Shown here: piece after piece, positions 11,188 to 22,841 of the stretch
How positions within the stretch are numbered: position 1 is the stretch's first letter
Layout: each line of letters starts with the position of its first letter
Source: Roridomyces roridus
Taxonomy: Eukaryota; Basidiomycota; Agaricomycetes; Agaricales; Mycenaceae
Direction: 5' to 3'
Assembly: GCA_029378245.1 (NCBI GenBank)
Contig: JARKIF010000184.1
Coordinates: 1 to 61,747, forward strand
DNA length: 61,747 nucleotides
Translations under genes and position numbers: made by a program
The notes under the pieces: model-generated
Databases searched by the model: none
Seen by the model: only the letters and a program-made list of their open reading frames with translations
What the model was told of the DNA's origin: nothing

Positions 11188-12671
11188 TCATTTCTTCGGA
11201 GGTCCCATCTTCCGAATGAGCATCAACAGCGTATCCGCGCAATACGGCTTCTCTCCCTCGCAGATCTTCTTCGTCATCTCGTCCAATCCTTCCGTGGCCT
11301 TGTCAGAGAAGTTGGACACGAGGATCCCGACTTGCAATTCTTGAATTGCCGGGTAGCTGTGCGAAATACGTGATGTGAGAGGAAAGGAAGATCGACATGA
11401 AGAAGAAGATATGCTTACACGGAGGTGAAAGATGAAAATACTTCTTGAAGGATGTTCTGTTCGGACAGGTGCGAAGAGATGGACGCTAAGGCGAGCGCTT
11501 GGAGATCTTCCAGACCCAGCTTCGAAGAATCAAACAGCTGGATGAGCGTGGAAACAGGGAGGTTCACCTTGTCTGCCAACCGATACATTGATTTGGGCGA
11601 GCAAGTCGGCCCGACCACCACGCTCTCCTGTAGCTCTTGCGACTTGAGGGTGCGGAAGTGGACTCTGCCGGTGTATAGGAAGTACAGGAGAGCCTTCCAC
11701 CTGCGTGCATCCGTTAGTCGGATAAATAAGGGATCAGGAAAACACGGTACGTCTTGAACGCGGTGTCCTTGAGGACCAGAACGCGGCCATTCCGAACACC
11801 TAGCCCAGGCTTCACTTTGTCCTTCGTTTCCGACGTTGGGATGAGTTCCATCTCGTCGGTTTCTTGATCCGAGTCAAGGTCGCTGTCCGACTCGTATCCG
11901 TACTCCGTAAAACGATCCTGCTCCGCTTGGTGCTTGTCCAGATCGACGATGGCGGACTCGGAAAACCCGTGTCCATCCAACACTATCGCAATCAGCATTC
12001 CAAATGACAGATTGCGTGGGACACACACTAGCATCGAGATCATCGGAGAAGCCGCGCAAGAGGGAGGTCTTGGCGAATAGGGGAAGAGGGTGAGTCACAC
12101 CATCTGCGCCTCTGCGGCTGAAGGCGTAGAATTTGACGTCGACGAGCTCTTTGCCTGTCAGCGTGTCCTCGAGCGCACCCTCCATCCGGGGCTCCAGCGT
12201 ACGAGGTAAGCTGAGCCCCAGGGTTGAAGCAAACGCCGTCGTGATCGAGATAGTCGGGATCGCCGCGTTGCTTGCATACACAAAGGACGCGAGAGATAGA
12301 TTAGTCGAGCCGTTGGGGAGGGAGTGCTGGATGGGCTTGTCTCCAGCCGAACTCGGGTCAGCGATGAGGTGCTCCGTCTGGATGGTGAAGGAGACGACAC
12401 CGTACGACCCGGACTTGACCAGGTGGGGATCAAAAAAGAGTTGGATCTTGAACGAATCTACGTTGTTCCCAGCGCTGTCAACGACCACAGCTGGCGCGGA
12501 TTGTTGGTCGATGCGGAAAGAAAAGCGCCACCCGAATCCGCAGAGAGGCGTGTACAGGATGCCAGCACCGACTGGGGCAGGACGATGAAAACCCGGTGTC
12601 GAGTCCTGTAAAGTGATTTTGAAGCTCGACACGATGCCAGTAGGTCCCCAGGTCTCGTTGAATTTCTCCAT
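11188..12671 (-). CDS. BTB/POZ-type protein with an N-terminal MATH-like region
   Basis: Four exons (complement of 12029-12671, 11751-11982, 11419-11700 and 11188-11356) keep one frame and give about 441 residues ending GPPKK. The N-terminal 200 residues (MEKFNETWGP onward) resemble the beta-rich, MATH-like front of agaricomycete BTB proteins. The BTB part follows with DVKFYAFSRRG, an acidic insert (DSDLDSDQETDEMEL), VLVLKDTAFKTWKALLYFLY, TGRVHF, then YRLADKVNLP and a helical tail. BTB proteins mostly act as Cullin-3 substrate adaptors; the target is unknown. It is divergent from the F-box gene at 12838. Predicted as intact. Confidence 0.85.
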
Positions 12672-12837
12672 GATGAGTGAGTCAAAGAAAGAGCTCGCGT
12701 GGCTGTGTTTTTGATCCGTGCCATCACTCCTTTTTTTTCCGACCACGAGCATCTTATCTGCCTCCCTGCTAATCCTGCTACGTTGTGGTAATTGTCCTCC
12801 TTGCTTGGGGCTCCTCTCACTGAAAATTCACCAGCGA
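12672..12837. promoter_or_regulatory. Divergent promoter between the BTB and F-box genes
   Basis: Only 166 bp separate the two start codons, which point away from each other, so the promoters must overlap. A CT-rich stretch sits near 12720-12740. Because both products belong to ubiquitin-ligase adaptor families, co-expression is possible but not shown. Confidence 0.5.
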
Positions 12838-14036
12838 ATGCCTCTCCCATTTCCTCAGGAGCTCATCGACAAGACCATCGACTCCTTGGCGGAAATCGTG
12901 CCGCTTCGACCATGGGAGATAGCCAAGTGCGGCCTAATATCTCGAGCATGGGCCAAGCGCAGTCGATTCCATCTGTTTCGCCGTGTCTGCTTCGGCGCAA
13001 AAGAGTCCAGACTGTCCGCGTTCGTTGACATCGTCGGCGCCCGCCCGAGCATCCTCTCAATCATCCGACACATCGAGTTGTGCCTCGGGGATGAGCCATT
13101 CGAGAAATCGATCCTCGAACGGATAAACCCCTGTCCCAATCTCGCGTCCGTGCGCATCTACGTGATGGCTTCGCAGAGCACCGGCACTCAAGGTGTGGAT
13201 GCTCGATTGGCGGACCTAAGCCCCCAGTTTCTCCTCTGGTCGCAATCATCTTCCGCCTCCGTTTCTCGGCTGGCTCTCGAACGCTTCGACACAGGACGAC
13301 GCGTGCCGCTGTCCGTGAACACAGTTTCCCAGATTTTATCAAGCTTCCCATCCGTCCAATTCCTTTCACTCGGCGATGAATTCAATATTGAGGATGTTGG
13401 GTCCGTTTCGATCTCCTTTCCCCCTGGAATGCGCGATTTGACGATATCCGGCCGCGCATTCCCACCTGTGATTTTTGCCCGCCTCATCGCACACCCCTCC
13501 ATGTCACACATCACTTCTCTGGCCCTGTATCAACTTGATTTGGCGGACAGGTCTATCCAAGCATACTTCCGACGCGCTGGATGCCGCCTGGAGTCCTTGA
13601 CATTGGACTCGTTTCCCAACAATGCTAACTCCGGTAATTCAACTACTCGGGCTCCTTCTCCTCGCTCTTAATTAACTCTCATCTAGCAGACGCCCTCCAA
13701 TCCGTCCTCCAATACACCACTACGAATCTCCGGGACTTTACATTCCATGCAAAGCGTCCAAGACAGATACTAGGCGTCCTATCATGTCTCCCTCCCTCGG
13801 ACTGGATCTGCATCACGCTATTTGTCGCCGCGTTTAATGACGCAGACATACCCTGGGCCAAGCTCGACGATGCGCTATCGGACGATCGCTTCGCTCGTTT
13901 ACGGACGTTCAGAGTGCAGCGTAGGCTGGCGGGGCCGGGACCGTATAACCAACAAAACCTCGTCACTTCGCGATCGCGGCGCTGGATGCCGCGAGCCAAT
14001 GAGCGCGGGATACTCGGTGGATCGGTCTTTGGTTGA
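12838..14036 (+). CDS. F-box-like protein
   Basis: Two exons, 12838-13633 and 13690-14036 (phase 1 intron of 56 nt), encode about 380 residues. The N-terminus (LPFPQELIDKTIDSLAE, then CGLISRAW and FHLFRRVCF) is the agaricomycete F-box-like motif. The rest holds leucine-rich beta/alpha repeats (FPSVQFLSL, MRDLTISG, HITSLALYQLDL), as in substrate-binding parts of F-box/LRR proteins in SCF ubiquitin ligases. An upstream ATG at 12718 is in frame but would place 40 extra residues before the F-box; I prefer 12838. Confidence 0.85.
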
Positions 14037-14870
14037 CAAAGTACTCTAGTATCATTTCGTTCCATGTGAGTCCCTCCGGTGACGGCCCGCCGGACTTGGA
14101 CCTGAGAATTCCGCTTCAGATCGAGACGCTTCTGGACTTTGCTGGACTCGAGAAGGCAAGAGAATGAGTTGGAAATACACCTACATCCAAAAAGAAGAAC
14201 AAGAACAAGAAGAAGTCGAAGCTAAAATTTTTGAATGGCATCTCATTGGTTGGCCAAGCATCGCGGGAGAGACTCGGAATCGCTGGCCAATTGGGCAATG
14301 CCAAAGACATGCATGCTTCTCGACGTGCGCAGAAAAGAGACCCCGAAACACACACGGTCGACGTGAGCCACAGCTTTGGGTCCAAGTTGCACAGATAAGC
14401 AGGTGCGGCAGTCCTCGAGGCAGACGGCAGCGACATGAAAAGAAGCCACTTTCGGGCTTCTGCTGCATGAAAAAAGAGAAGTGCTATTTGCAGATGGCTT
14501 CGCGAACCGTCGGAGTTGAAAAAATGAACCTCGAAACTCCAGGTTTTGTACACGATGGCCAAGCTGAATACTTACTATCAGCCTCTTTACCGCTCGCCTC
14601 CAGCTTTACCGTGACCCTCAATTGAACCCAGGCTGCCTTGGAATAATTCAACACCGACCTCGGTCACGTCGGCCGATTTTCTCCGCCCTTGCGAATGCCG
14701 TCCAATGCCGAGCCTCGAGGCGGATTCGTATTACGGGCTTCCTTTCTTCCGCGCTTCTTGTGCGTCGATCCCAAATTATAGCCCCTTCGACTGTCCTTGA
14801 ATTAAAAACAGAGGCTTCCTTACTTCCTCTTCCTGGGCGTCACTTCCAAAATTACAATGCTTCTTTGAAT
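14037..14870. other. Intergenic region, no gene recognised
   Basis: Mixed-composition DNA between the F-box gene and the first helix-turn-helix-like paralogue. A purine-rich stretch (AAGAAGAACAAG type) lies at 14190-14220. The open frames here are short and show no conserved motif. Confidence 0.5.
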
Positions 14871-16018
14871 ATGGAAAATGTATATAACGCCCCTGGGGCG
14901 CTCTCCTCCTCCTCAGCTCCTACCATGGAAAACAACACCTCTCCTCCCTACTTCGCAAAGGGTGCCGACGGGCAGTATCACCCGGTCTGGAATTTTCCCG
15001 TCCACGATAGTCAACCCGCAGCACCGGCCCTCCCTGCAGCTGACGACGGGGCCAATTCTGGAAGCGACACTAATTTCGATTCCGACTCCGACTCCGACAC
15101 TCACTCCGACACCAACACTGACACCAATCCCAACTCCGACACTCACTCCGACTTCAAACCCGCTCCTATCCCACACAAGAACAACGGCACCAGCGGGCGC
15201 CCCGCCGAGAATGGAAAACGGTATGTTTGATCGATTTCTGTCGACCGACCCGTCAACTTATTCTCTTCAGCGCTTTGAATCGTGCACAGAGAGCATTGTG
15301 CAGGGTTCTCGTTCAAAAGCACAAGATCTCGCACACGGCTGTTGAACTTTTACTCCAACAGTCCGAGTCCCTAGTCAGAAAAGCGGTTGCCAACGGGTAC
15401 ACTCCGCCGGATAACCTCCAGAAAGACCCCGACTCTGGTCACATTCCACGCGGGTTTCCGCACCTTGTTAAAAAGGTCTGACGCCCCCTTTTCTCGCGGT
15501 TGGATGCATGATTGACTGATGACTTGCAGTTGAGACGGATCGAGCGTACTGTGGGCAGTCTGAGTACTACCTGGGTCACGCCTCGAGCCCACAAGAGTTG
15601 CAAGACGGCTAGGCCAGGCTCCCTTTCGATGTCCCGCACCATGTCCCCCGGACGTCGTCCCGCCATGAATCGCCGTGAGTTTGGGTCCAGGCCCTTCCCT
15701 GCCAGCGCCACACCGTCGACATCTTCTTCGATCTCCACAAACGTCCACGGCATCATCTCCACCGATTCTCACCCGAGTACACTCACCGCCGCAGATAAAA
15801 CCTCCCACCTATACGGCTTTGTGGGGCATAACTTCTCGGCTGAAGATCAAGACGCGGTATATTTGGAGCTCGTCGGCGCTGGTATCAACGATCACATGTT
15901 GCACATTGTGGCCCGTGCGTCGAAGGAGAAGCTCGAGAAGTTTGTTGTGGAGAAACTGCCCGCTCTCAATGCGGTACATCAGTTGTTGTTGTTGGATGCG
16001 TTGGAAAGGCTTGAGTGA
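14871..16018 (+). CDS. HTH-like family paralogue A
   Basis: Three exons (14871-15220, 15271-15475, 15530-16018) join in frame into about 347 residues. Exon 1 carries the family's N-terminal motif (YFAKGADGQYHPVW) and a run of Ser/Asp/Thr repeats encoded by GACTCC/GACACC-type repeats (15080-15160). Exon 2 is a compact helix-turn-helix-like unit: ALNRAQRALCRVLVQKH, then a YTPPDN end. Exon 3 has a Ser/Pro-rich linker and a helical end (VYLELVGAGINDHMLHIVA ... FVVEKLPALNAVHQLLLLDAL) resembling a SAM- or death-like bundle. I do not know a named family. DNA binding is inference from the HTH-like exon. It shares intron positions with paralogues B, C and D. Confidence 0.75.
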
Positions 16019-16466
16019 AGTTCTGTTGAAATCGAGAGGCGGTTTTCTTGCAGCATGTAACAGTAGTTTCCGATTGATATTGTATGTAACAGTAGTTTCT
16101 GATTTGATTTGGTGCCGAGGTCGAAATATGATATCACGAGATCCGAATGACCCGCCATCAACCTGCAACACTTGAACGTTTGAACCTCTGAGCGGACGAG
16201 GCGAAAATGATTTAATCCAACCGACTTTTGTCGGTGCACGCGCAGCGAGTACTGCATTGTGACAATGTCATGACTGGAGGGCGGAGAACGCCACTACCAT
16301 GACACAAGGCCTTGTGTGGCACCGCGGCCCGCCTTAAGGCTAGAAGTACCGGCAAAGTCAAGGCAAAGTTACCATTCAATTTATCACGTTTTAGACTCAC
16401 GTCCCAAATGCCATACTCAAGTCTACTTGAGAGCCCCGGACGAATTCAGAACGACGCTTTTCCCCC

Positions 16467-17429
16467 ATGTCCACTTCCCCGCGTTTTCTCGAAATCGGCC
16501 CCGACGGACTCTACCACCCGGTGTTGCACCCGCCCACCGCCTTCAGCGCACGTTCTTCGGTTCGGGCCAAAGACCCAGCAGCAGGCAAGTCAAAATCGCG
16601 CCGCTCTAGCGGAGTGAAAAAACGCCAAAAACTTGGGGAGACTCGACGCAAGTGAGTCCAATCGCGGTCAAAATGTAACCGTCTTCCAATCGTCTGGCAG
16701 CCGGAAGGCTCTCACTCGCGCCCAGCGAGCCCTATGCCGAGTCCTCGTCACAAAACACGACGTTTCACCATCAGCCGTTGCAAAGGAGTTTGGATGGGCG
16801 CGTAGCACGATAAACCGAGCCGCCAGAAACGATTACAGTCCCCCCGACAAGGACGCCGATGCCCTGCATCTCCCCGAAAATTTCGCTTTAATCCTTGAGA
16901 AGGTCGTCATTCCTCTTCTTGAATCTCCGAGTCCAAGCCTCAATCGTTTCTCTAGCTGAAGGGCGACGACTCCGATGAGTCAGATGATGAGGGGAGTTCG
17001 AGTCGCTCAAGCTCGATTTCGACGACCAGGTCTGTCAAGGTGCAGTCTTCTTCGACTTCGACACCGCCCAGCCCACGCACATCTCGCAATGCCAGCACCG
17101 CCGCGCCTTCCAGGTCCACCTCCACGCCTTCGGTCACGGTGTTATCCCGGTCGCCATCTCCTGCACCCGCACCCGAATTCACCCTGGTCACCACAAAGGC
17201 CGACGACGCCTTCCTCAAGGATTTCGTCCGGACCCACATATCGCTCGACCCGAAGTGGTGCTTGGCACTCAAAAAGGCGGGGTTCACCAAGGAAAACTTG
17301 GTCCGCATGGCACGCTTCCCGAAAGCCAAGATCGCCGAGTTCATTGCGAGCAAGTTTCCTGAGATGAACGAGGTACAGAAGTTTTTCTTCGCCGAGGCGG
17401 TGGGGCAGCTTGGGATTATTGATGTCTGA
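16467..17429 (+). CDS. HTH-like family paralogue B
   Basis: Three exons (16467-16651, 16701-16902, 16956-17429) give about 286 residues. Exon 1: MSTSPRFLEIGPDGLYHPVL followed by a basic tail (KSKSRRSSGVKKRQK). Exon 2: ALTRAQRALCRVLVTKH, SPSAVAKEFGWARSTINRAA, YSPPDKDADALHLPENF, a convincing helix-turn-helix shape. Exon 3: acidic start (LKGDDSDESDDE), Ser/Thr/Pro linker, and the C-terminal domain DPKWCLALKKAGFTKENLVR then FIASKFPEMNEVQKFFFAEA. Intron phases (2, then 0) match A, C and D. The intron 2 donor is GTCGTC, which is unusual but sits at the conserved position. Nuclear regulator or tamed transposon protein are both possible. Confidence 0.8.
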
Positions 17430-17834
17430 GATGTGTGTCCGTGGTGTGCGGGAGGGGAAAGTCGTATTTCTTGAGCTTCGTGTTTACAGTAGCCCGATTG
17501 TGAATCTATAGCACGTCTTTTATTCCCTAGATGAGGTTTCGTCCATGTGCAGTCGAGGGCGCCGCGAGATGTTACTAGGACGGCCTTGAGTTGAATGGCC
17601 CAGAACGAGGCGGAGATCTCAAGCGGCGGTAAGCATGGCGTTGTAGAATCCTCAGGCCTCAGTTTCCGACATGATGAGCGTGGTGGTCAAGGGGAATGTG
17701 GCTGTGGATCCGGATCATCGGACTTCGTGCGCCGAATCCTTGCCGAGATGATGAAGCAATAAACAAGGAAGCGCCATACTCTTAGGCCATTATCCTACAT
17801 ACATCCGCCCAAAAAAGAACGAAGAAAAATTGGA

Positions 17835-18493
17835 CTACATCCCTTCCAACGCCTCTCCGAAAAGGAATTTTTCAACTGGTGTCATGCCCGGGAAAGTGTT
17901 TGCAATGAATGCGTCCACTTTGTGACCCTTGACCCTTTAAAGGTTGACCCTCGTTATTTCCGCCATGCGTCGCATCGTCTCCTCGGTGAAGCCGGCGTTG
18001 TCGAGCTCTTCGACCCATTTTAGTTCCAGTGGAATGCTCGCGACGAAGTCGTTCAGGAAGGAAAACCGTTCATTGGCACTGGTCGTCTCGGATGGCGTGA
18101 CCCAGTCGATTTCGAGACGCGTATAAATCCCCTCGGCGCGAAGCTAAATTTTCAAATCAGCAGTTCACGGTTTCCAAACGACGTGATCCACGCAACTCGT
18201 TCACAATCGCATCCGTATTTCCTGGGAGATAGTTGTCCACATCCTCGTCCGCAGGCACGTAGCGGTTCTGAGCGGCCAAATTGATCGTTCCGTATCTCCA
18301 CCCCAACCTGCGGCTGAGGACAGTCAGCTGGATTTTGTGCGTGTTGACGAGCTCCCTGCACAGCGCTCTTTGTTTGCGATTCAAAGCAGGGCTGATGAAA
18401 ATGTCAGATGGCAAGTCCAACCGCCGGAAGTACTCACCGGCGACCCCGACGGTTCTTGGACTGGATGGCAATGGGGGGCTGCACGCCGGCCAT
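17835..18493 (-). pseudogene. HTH-like family paralogue D, truncated by an in-frame stop
   Basis: Inverted relative to its relatives. Exons are the complement of 18438-18493, 18205-18391 and 17937-18143, with the same intron phases as the others. It lacks the FLEIGxDG N-terminal motif and starts MAGVQPPIAI with a basic end. The HTH-like part reads ALNRKQRALCRELVNTHK then RRLGWRYGTINLAAQNRY. The C-terminal domain (KWVEELDNAGFTEETMRRMA) is cut by TAA at 17937-17939. The family's final helices (KVDAFIANTFPGM, KFLFGEALEG) follow in the same frame down to 17835. About 8 codons containing a short GGGTCA repeat separate the halves, so a small in-frame insertion created the stop. Confidence 0.7.
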
Positions 18494-18794
18494 GTGAGAG
18501 TGTGTTGAAGAGAGACTTATGAGGGTGTGTTTGTTCACTGCGCGGTTTTCTTTGTATAGGCCGAGACCAAGTTCTAGAAGATTCCATGGAGCATTCCCAG
18601 GAAACAGGATGTCTTTTCTTGGGAAAGAAAACTCACAGTGCCCAAAGCAAAGCCTCGTGGTCCGCCTTCTCACCGCAAAGTTAAAATTCCATCAATCAAT
18701 TGGACGACTTCCATACGCCTCAATTCAAACGATTTCCAGGCCCCACATATAAGATCCCTGAACGACGGGCGATCTCTCTCTCCCCTCCCCTCCC

Positions 18795-19886
18795 ATGCCC
18801 ACTGCCTCTCGCTTTCTTGAAATCGGTCTCGACGGACTCTACCACCCAGTTTTGAACCCGCCCGCTGCCCTCGCCGCCCTTCCTATGGCCCATGATCGTC
18901 AATCCTCGGTAGATGGGGTCGAGAAGGAGCCCGAAAACGAAAACGTACCGCGAGGCCCCATCGTGCAAATCAAGAAACTTGGAAGACCGCGGAAGCTCGC
19001 AATCGTCAGTACTCGGTGAGTCCAACGTCGCTCAGGATATGATCATCTTCCAATTGTCCACCAGGCGGTCTCTCGATCGCGCTCAACGGGCCTTGTACCG
19101 AGTCCTCGTCAGCGAGCACGGCATTGGGCCTACGGCCGTTGCACGAGAGTTTGGATCGACCCTAGGCATTGTTTGGAGAGCCGCAAAAAACAAGTACAGT
19201 CCACGCGACAAGGACGCCGACGCACCCTATCTTCCCGCAAACTTCGCGTCAATCTTGAACAAGGTAAGTAGTTGGTCGCTGTTTTGATCTTGAGTCGATG
19301 ACTGAATCGTCACCCAGCTCAAAGCAGACGATTCGGATGATGAGGAGACCCCGAGTCACTCGACCTCGATCTCGACGACCAAACATGCAATGATGCTGGT
19401 GCATACAGTTCGCCTCGCGACTCCATCTCTCCGAAGAGCTAACAACTCCGGTCGCAGAGGTCTACCCCTCGCAAGGGCGTGCGTAGCTCCACGCGTCTCC
19501 GCCCCAAGTCCGATTCCCCTTCGGCATCGACATCCCTCAGCGCGCGCAAATCTCGCAGAGTCAGCACCGCGGCGCCTCGCAAACCCACCCCCACGCCCTC
19601 AATCCCATCGTCGTCGCCTTCTCCCGCGCCCGACTCGGACTTCGCCCTGGTCACCACAGACGTCTCGGACCACGAATTCCTCCAGAATTTCGCCAAAACG
19701 CACATCTCGCCTGACCCCAAGTGGTGTCTTGCGCTCGAAAAGGCGGGGTTCACGAAGGAGAATATGGGTCGTATGGGGCGTTTCCCGAAGGATAGGATTG
19801 TCGAGTTCGTGGCGAGCAAGTTTCCCGAGATGAGTGATGTGGAGCAGTTTTTCTTCGTCGAGGCGGTTGGGCAGCTTGGTGTTTGA
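18795..19886 (+). CDS. HTH-like family paralogue C
   Basis: Four exons (18795-19015, 19065-19263, 19318-19398, 19458-19886) give about 309 residues. N-terminus MPTASRFLEIGLDGLYHPVL is close to paralogue B. Before intron 1 is an AT-hook-like LGRPRKL, so minor-groove DNA contact is possible. The HTH-like exon reads SLDRAQRALYRVLVSEH, AVAREFGSTLGIVWRAA, YSPRDKDADAPYLPANF. The linker contains an extra 59-nt intron not seen in A or B. The C-terminal domain (DPKWCLALEKAGFTKENMGR, FVASKFPEMSDVEQFFFVEA) is closest to B, which suggests B and C are the most recent duplicates. Confidence 0.8.
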
Positions 19887-20123
19887 AATCGTTGGGAGGA
19901 AAGGAATTTCTTGAGCTAGTTGCGTGCATGTGTGTACAGTAGTCCAAGTGTGAATTTGAAAGCGCGCATTGCCAGAGGAAAGTATGTGGATTGACGGATA
20001 CAGACTGCCTCTTCACCCATCCGATGAATGCTATTGAAAGAATCAAGCAACTGGCGATATCCGAACCACAACACCTTTCATTTGCCTAAATACGAGATAC
20101 CTGGACGTCACCATGTATTCCGC

Positions 20124-20930
20124 TCACGCAGAATGTCCCGCTAGCATCCTGAACGCCGCCCCATTATTATTCTCGGCACGCAGATCGAACGACCACGGTT
20201 TGACTGTGCCGTCATTTTTAGTGGGATAATACAAGAGCTCGTCCTCACGGGGAAGCATGCGGCTGACGACTTCCTCAGGGACCGCGCGAGACACGGGCCC
20301 CATCAGTTTTAAGACGCGGAGGTGTATGGTGTTTGGATCATGAGGTGAAACCTCGAACTGTGCGTGTCCCCTTCCTAGAAGGGCTGAGCAAGGAGAGGAA
20401 CGGGTTAGATGCACTTACCAGCGAACGGGCGAATCAGCTTGCCTCCCACACGCGAGACGAACATATGATTCAACTTGAGTTCGGCAGAGCGTTGCGGGGC
20501 TGTGTTGGTAGGTACGACGTGGAGGAACACACCGCTGGAAAGTTGACGGAAAAATGCTGCTGCAAACCGAACATCATAAGCGGGGATCCCTCCGTGCGTC
20601 TTGCCCAGCCGCGTTTGCCATTCTGGATTCAGGCGTGAGGAATCCCTCGTGGAGAAGCGCCGCGCGGAGGGCGGGGTACGAGATGGCTGCTTGTCCAACA
20701 AGAACTTGCCATGGGAGGCCGTTGGGCAGGAGGAGATCATGGCCTGTGGCGAACGACGATGGCGAAGGTGATGGTGTGCAGCGGAACCGGACGCTCGAGG
20801 CTAGAGACGGTAGACCGGGTCGTGGGGCGCAGTAAAAGAAGCCTCGTCGAAATAATCGGATACGAGGAGCGATTCGGGTTTCAAGGTTGATATGGGCCAG
20901 CCTCGATGGTGTCCCTTTGCTGCGCAATTG
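20124..20930 (-). pseudogene. Uncharacterised agaricomycete protein (RGFFYC/FATGHDLLLP type), probably frameshifted
   Basis: From the 5' side: FRRGFFYCAPRPGLPSLAS, then VRFRCTPSPSPSSFATGHDL, LLPNGLPWQVLVGQAAISYP and ALRAALLHEGFLTPE. A one-base shift near 20635 is needed to continue into WQTRLGKTHGGIPAYDVRF and AELKLNHMFVSRVGGKLIRP. An intron at about 20375-20418 joins the final exon (RGHAQFEVSPHDPNTIHLRV ... LPREDELLYYPT), ending at 20124. I recognise this as a recurrent uncharacterised protein type of Agaricomycetes with no known role. The start is not resolved; related sequence runs up to about 21150. A partial inverted copy lies at 24014-24630. Confidence 0.6.
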
Positions 20931-21538
20931 TTTTTAGAATCAATTGCATCGGATCAGGAGATGGCCCGGAGAGTGCTGTGGCGACGAATGCCAGAGGAAC
21001 AGTGTCTCGAAGCTTTGGGCATCATATATACAGACGATGACAGCTTCCAGGTTTTACGAGGACCCGCCAATTTTCGCGGCAAGGATGAGCTGGTATCGTC
21101 AGAGCCAATGCCGAAGAGAGTGAGGACTCGTCTGAATGCGCGGAGGGTCCAAGGCCCCTAGGAAAGGACGAGCGCGCTCGGGCTCGGAGTCGGTGTAAGT
21201 AATGCTGTGCGGGAGCGGCAGAGTCGAGGTCCGAGGAGCCCACACCCAACACACGCAGAACAGAAATGGTCGACGAAACGGAAGAGAAGAGCGAGCGACC
21301 AAATACACGTCATTAACCCTTCTCGGATCATATTTCGAGCTTCTTGGACTTGACTCTGTCGCTGAATTCTCCAGGTTTCACAAAGTGAGGCCGCGTCGGA
21401 CACCAGCGCTTTTCACGAGTTCCATTTGCTGATTTTCGGGCGGCAGTGTACCGGTGATGTCGGCTTCTTGAGGTTACCGAACCCGAGCATATCATTCGCC
21501 GCAGACGACTTGTCTCTTTTCCCCACACACCCAACACG

Positions 21539-22602
21539 ATGTCTGACCGTCTTGCTCAAGTCTCGCAGCACCTCTCCACCTCCCATGGCCGTGGCCTCCT
21601 TGCGGGTGAGGTCGCCATCATCACTGGTACGTACCCGATGCCGTTGCTCCCACCGTCGACTGACGTGGCGCTCAGGTGCGGGCCAGGGTATTGGCCGGAG
21701 TGCTGCCCTCATCTTTGCTCGTGAGGGTGCCAAGGTTGTCATCAGCGAGTACGTCGTGCTCACCTCCCTCCGTCGCCGACTGACACGTTCCCAGCATCGA
21801 CGAGAAGCGCCTTGCAAGCGTTGCGGATGAGATCAAGGCCGCTGGCGGTGACTGTATCGGCGTAGCAGGCGACGTAGGCGCGGACGACTTCCCCAAGAAG
21901 ATTGTCGATGCGACCGTTGCGTGCGTGTCCTGCTTCTTCGTCTCTCCACCATCTAACCCTCCCTTCGACACACAGGAAATACGGCAAGATTAACCACATC
22001 GTCAACAATGCCGGCTTCACCTTTGACAAGATGATCCACACAACGCCAGACGACACCTTTGACATCATCATGAAAATCCACGTCCGCGCCCCATTCCGTC
22101 TTATCCGCCAGGCTGCCCCGTACTTCCGCCTCAAGCCCGAGGCACGCGAGAACCGTTCCATTATCAACGTCTCCTCGACGTCTGGGCTGCACGGGAACGT
22201 GGGGCAGGCCAATTACGCTGCAGCGAAAGCTGCTGTTATTGGGCTGAGCAAGACGATCTGCAAGGAGTGGGGTCCGTTTGGCGTGCGATGCAATACCATT
22301 GCGTTTGGGTTGATTCATACGCGGTGCGTCCCGCTGCCGTTCCCGTTAAAACTCCAACTTACCCGGGCACCAGGTTAACCGCCGCCAAAGAGGCGGGCGC
22401 CACGATGGAGATTGACGGTAAAAAAGTGGCTCTGGGCGTTCCCGGCGCTACACCCGATGCCGCTACCAACAACCCCTTCATCCCGCTGCGCCGGGGTGGG
22501 AACGCTGATGAGGCGGCCGCGGCGATGCTTTTCCTTGCGTCGCCGTTGGCTAGCTATGTTAGTGGGCACACGTTGGAGGTTACTGGTGGTGCTGGTATTT
22601 AA
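21539..22602 (+). CDS. Short-chain dehydrogenase/reductase (3-oxoacyl-ACP reductase FabG-like)
   Basis: Five exons (21539-21626, 21676-21748, 21795-21920, 21976-22323, 22374-22602) give about 287 residues in one frame. Classical SDR features: cofactor loop TGAGQGIGR, acidic DID after the second strand (NAD-type preference expected), NNAG, catalytic serine in INVSSTSG, YAAAK with the catalytic Tyr and Lys, and the C-terminal VSGHTLEVTGGAGI. It acts as an NAD(P)H-dependent oxidoreductase, probably on a 3-oxoacyl thioester or a similar ketone. It sits alone between two inverted copies of the RGFFYC-type gene. It appears intact. Confidence 0.92.
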
Positions 22603-22841
22603 GGGGACCTTGTACGATGAATCTCAACATGCTTTCTTTCACCTGGGCGTTTGCTGGTGTTCTGGTTATCCAAGAGCCTCTCGTCCTGGCCTCCACCGTG
22701 ATTTACATATTGTTTGCTCTACATTTAGACCTTCATACCGCCCGCCCGTACGTCCAACACACTTCGCCTTGCCGACAAATGGCGCTTCCTACAGTACATA
22801 CTTAAGGCCTCCTCTCGAACATGCAAATCTCCCAACAGACT

